DNA from: Candidatus Dormiibacterota bacterium
GTDB lineage: Bacteria > Chloroflexota > Dormibacteria > UBA8260 > Bog-877
Reading direction: 5' to 3'
Assembly: GCA_003164475.1 (NCBI GenBank)
Contig: PLTL01000262.1
Span: 1 to 17,332, forward strand
Length of the DNA stretch: 17,332 bases
The position numbers and the translations under genes are program-made. This document shows positions 15,180-17,332 of this stretch, piece by piece (the first letter of the stretch is position 1; each line of letters begins with the position of its first letter). The notes under the pieces are model-generated. The model made no database searches and was not told the DNA's origin. It saw only the letters and a list, made by a program, of their open reading frames with translations.

Positions 15180-15269
15180 CGGGACAAAACCGGTGACCCG
15201 CTGCTGAACACCCAGGGCCAGGTGGTGGGCATCATCGCCCTGGGCGAGGCGGGCTACGCCTACTCGTAG
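15180..15269 (+). pseudogene. Trypsin-like serine protease C-terminal fragment
   Basis: About 28 codons ending in TAG read TGDPLLNTQGQVVGIIALGE then AGYAYS. This is the tail of an HtrA/trypsin-type protease, where the segment after the catalytic serine is normally G-x-S-G-G-P-L-x-x-x-x-G-Q-V-V-G-I. Here the serine segment is reduced to TGDPLL and nothing upstream in any frame looks like the His or Asp parts of the triad. It is a remnant without activity. Confidence 0.5.
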
Positions 15270-15394
15270 GCCCGCCCCTAGCGCCCAGGTAGGGTCGAAG
15301 ATCCAGGACCGGATCGCGGTGATTCGGCTGCGCAACTGATGGCCAGCACAGACGGCCGTTGCCCAAGACGGCAGGCGGCGGGGAGCTGGCCAGC

Positions 15395-16189
15395 CTACCG
15401 GCCGACCACGTGGCCAGCCGCCAGGTAGGCGACCCCGAACCCCTGAAACAGGAGATCCACGGGATCCCGACCCTGCCGCTCGGCCTTGCTCACATGCACC
15501 CCGCGCCGCTCCAGAGCCCAGCACCAGAGGTAGAGCTGGTGTACCGCACCGTCGCCGCCCCCGATGACGCAGAGGCAATCGTGCTTCTGATAGGCGTCCG
15601 TCACCCCCTCGGGCGGCTTGGACTCCTCAATCGGCACGGTGACCCAGTAGGGAGGACGCCCCACGAGAAGCTCCTGCTTCTCGTGGGGACCGAGGTCCAC
15701 ATAGGAACTGTCGCGGACCATCCCCACACACTCCCGACCGAAGCCGACCTCACCCTCCTCCTCGAACACGCACTTCTCCCGGTACGCCCAGTGGATCAGG
15801 TACTCCCGCTCGGCCGCCATCTGAGCCGCGTCGCGGATCGCCACCTCGGACGCCGGTGCCGCCGGCACCTCCAGATAGCGGATGACCTTGCCATGCTGCA
15901 GCGCATAGGCGAGTTCCCGCGTGGTGCTCTCGCCGATGTAGCCACCTACGTTGAGGACCAGCACCTCATCGGCCAAGTCGAGCTTGCGGAGGTGCAACCC
16001 GTCCAGCCGGGCCTTCTGCTCAGGCGTGCATCCGATGGCCTCGCCGTACACCTCCTCGGCCGAGTGGTGATAGAACCCGACGCTCAGCACGATGCGACCA
16101 GCCATGGTCTCCTCGTAGTCGGCCCGCTGGAACGCCTCATAGAACCGGGTCGAGCCACACAGGCACACAACGGTCGGCCTCTCAGCCAC
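15395..16189 (-). CDS. Nucleoside 2-deoxyribosyltransferase-like domain fused to an unknown C-terminal domain
   Basis: A 264-residue protein. Residues 1-107 read as a small Rossmann-like nucleoside-deoxyribosyltransferase fold: VVCLCGSTRF (7-16), then GRIVLSVGFY (31-40), then DLADEVLVLNVGGYIGESTT (71-90) with Glu87 and RELAYA following, matching the D-x-x-x-x-x-x-G-x-x-G-x-S/T-x-x-E-x-x-Y/x-A pattern near the active site, and KVIRYLE. Such enzymes cleave or exchange N-glycosidic bonds of (deoxy)nucleosides or nucleotides. Residues about 108-264 are a second, well-composed domain that I do not recognise, with VDLGPHEKQELLVGRPPYWV, CLCVIGGGDGAVHQLYLWCW and AERQGRDPVDLLFQGFGVAY. The start is GTG 16189, behind a good GGAGGG site. 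It is a lone gene surrounded by debris. Catalytic activity is inferred from the motifs only. Confidence 0.78.
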   Translation of the reverse strand: MAERPTVVCLCGSTRFYEAFQRADYEETMAGRIVLSVGFYHHSAEEVYGEAIGCTPEQKARLDGLHLRKLDLADEVLVLNVGGYIGESTTRELAYALQHGKVIRYLEVPAAPASEVAIRDAAQMAAEREYLIHWAYREKCVFEEEGEVGFGRECVGMVRDSSYVDLGPHEKQELLVGRPPYWVTVPIEESKPPEGVTDAYQKHDCLCVIGGGDGAVHQLYLWCWALERRGVHVSKAERQGRDPVDLLFQGFGVAYLAAGHVVGR

Positions 16190-16315
16190 CGCCCCCTCCC
16201 TTCCTCCACTGCTCCACGAACCCTTCCGCCGGACTCGGCTACGGAGCTCCGGTGTCAGCCCTGAGTTGGCTGACCATTCCCTCCATCGAGGGATCCTCCC
16301 ATCCGCCCCAGGAGC

Positions 16316-16845
16316 TCAGCCGAGGAACCAGGAGCTATCCGTCACCTCGACCTCTGCCGGCGGCCAGCCGAACTCCGCAGGTATTGGGTAGGGGCTGGCT
16401 TCGCCCGGTGTCCCGGGCCGCTGCTCCTGGCCCTCGGGCGCGGCGCTCGCTGAGCCGCTGGAAGCATGAGGCTGTGTCGACTCGAAGGCTGGGGAACCCC
16501 CCGGGCCCCGGTTCTCACCTTCAAGACCACCGAGCGGGGAGGGTGATGTCGCTCCCAGATCTGCGCCTTCCATCTCCGCTGCTCGCCTCACCGTCTGCTC
16601 CTTCTCGAAACCCACACCTGGCAGGTCATCGCTAGGGCCACGGCCACTACAAACCCGCTTGATACCGTACCCAAAGACCGCAGCGCCCAAACGGGGCTCA
16701 GCCCGGCGGGAACGTGGGCGGCTAAGCGCTCGCTGGTCGTCTCTGGGGTCGTACGAACGTCTGTTGTGCCACTGGGAGCTATTCGAAGTCCCGGGAAGAG
16801 GAGCCCATGACCCCGGGCACAACGGAAGGAGAGAAAAGCCACCAT
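16316..16845 (-). pseudogene. Possible frameshifted single-pass membrane protein
   Basis: Two minus-strand frames appear to belong together. The upstream frame gives RTTPETTSERLAAHVPAG then ALRSLGTVSSGFVVAVALAM, a good transmembrane helix, and CQVWV; at about 16612 a one-base change of frame leads into GFEKEQTVRRAAEMEGADLG and a Ser/Pro/Glu/Gly-rich tail ending at 16316 with EVTDSSWFLG. This has the layout of a small membrane protein with a disordered tail. No family was recognised. It may be a real mutation, a sequencing error, or coincidence. Confidence 0.3.
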
Positions 16846-16902
16846 GGAGGCCAGGTCATATAGCGCAATCCGCGACCAGCACGGCGGCCAGGAGCGGAGC
16901 GC

Positions 16903-17332
16903 TCAGCCACAGCAGGCGGCATCCACACCCGACGGGGGACCGCCGGCAAGGCCCTGGTCTCTTGGCACCTCATGGTAGGGCCGACTCCGATCGTGATCGA
17001 GCGCCACCACACTGTCCAGCATCTCGGCCCTCTCCCCGAGCGTCCAAATCGCCGCCATACGCTCGGGGACTACGAGTTCCGGGCACGGCGCCCAGGGGCA
17101 GCGACCTGGGACGGGGTTCCGCGGCGTGAATTCAGTCGTGTACCTAGGGCGGATCTCGAGGCGAGGCGGCCACTGGTCAGGCGCGAAGGGAGTGGCTGGC
17201 GGCTTCACATGCACGAAGGTGGGTGGCTCGGGGGCACGTGCATGGCGTGGAAGATGGCGGCCTGCCGGGGAGTGGGCTCGGCGCGCCGCAGCACGGTGCC
17301 ACCTGGACCCATGAAGTGGCCCAACTACATCC
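16903..17332 (-). pseudogene. Possible frameshifted gene of unknown function, cut by window edge
   Basis: From the right edge, one minus-strand frame reads FMGPGGTVLRRAEPTPRQAA then IFHAMHVPPSHPPSCM and stops near 17190. The neighbouring frame continues at about the same place with FVHVKPPATPFAPDQWPPRL, EIRPRYTTEF and ERMAAIWTLGERAEMLDSVV to a stop at 16903. Joined, they read like one soluble protein with a single frameshift near 17215. No family is recognised and no ribosome binding site supports an independent start at 17214. Confidence 0.3.

Noticed and set aside
15110..15180. A second tRNA-like element on the minus strand with a canonical TTCGATC loop
   Set aside because: The bases flanking the loop do not pair as a T-stem and no anticodon stem with a seven-base loop can be placed.
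1..17332. CRISPR array, insertion sequence, prophage or toxin-antitoxin system
   Set aside because: No regularly spaced repeats, transposase or integrase motifs, terminal inverted repeats, or paired small toxin/antitoxin frames were found on either strand.

Overview
The window is very GC-rich with strong G/C preference at third codon positions. It has many GTG and TTG starts, several probable leaderless starts, and families typical of high-GC Gram-positives (DUF3224, TetR with an MMPL exporter, YceI, a PrmC-like methyltransferase). The likely source is a soil-type or uncultured actinobacterium, inferred from composition and gene families only. No phage, IS element, CRISPR array or complete tRNA is visible.

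Layout. 1-2928 (minus strand): the N-terminal part of an alpha/beta hydrolase running off the left edge, then a possible three-gene set read MBL-fold hydrolase, aquaporin, small ParB-like protein. 3205-5183: a DUF3224 protein (plus), a decayed ABC-2 permease on the opposite strand, and an EamA/DMT exporter (plus). 5436-8314: an MMPL transporter (minus) divergent from a TetR regulator (plus), with a palindrome overlapping a possible transporter promoter between them. 8740-11958 (all plus): a small membrane coiled-coil protein of unknown function, a membrane-anchored YceI protein, a GNAT acetyltransferase, and a PrmC-like methyltransferase lacking the usual catalytic Asn. 12290-14355 (minus): a DapA-family aldolase translationally coupled to an FGGY sugar kinase; the kinase is broken by a frameshift, a nonsense codon and a probable deletion. 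14356-17332: mostly gene debris (a serine-protease tail, a 3'-half tRNA-like fold, two probable frameshifted minus-strand genes) around one intact gene, a nucleoside-deoxyribosyltransferase-like domain fused to a C-terminal domain I do not recognise.

How the genes work together. The clearest unit is the TetR/MMPL pair, a standard self-regulated exporter arrangement. The aldolase/kinase pair would have formed a sugar-acid catabolic operon, now probably inactive. The rest are single housekeeping or accessory genes. I do not see a convincing new multi-gene system. The most original items are the deoxyribosyltransferase-like fusion, the variant methyltransferase, and the density of frameshifted remnants, which may be real decay or partly assembly error.
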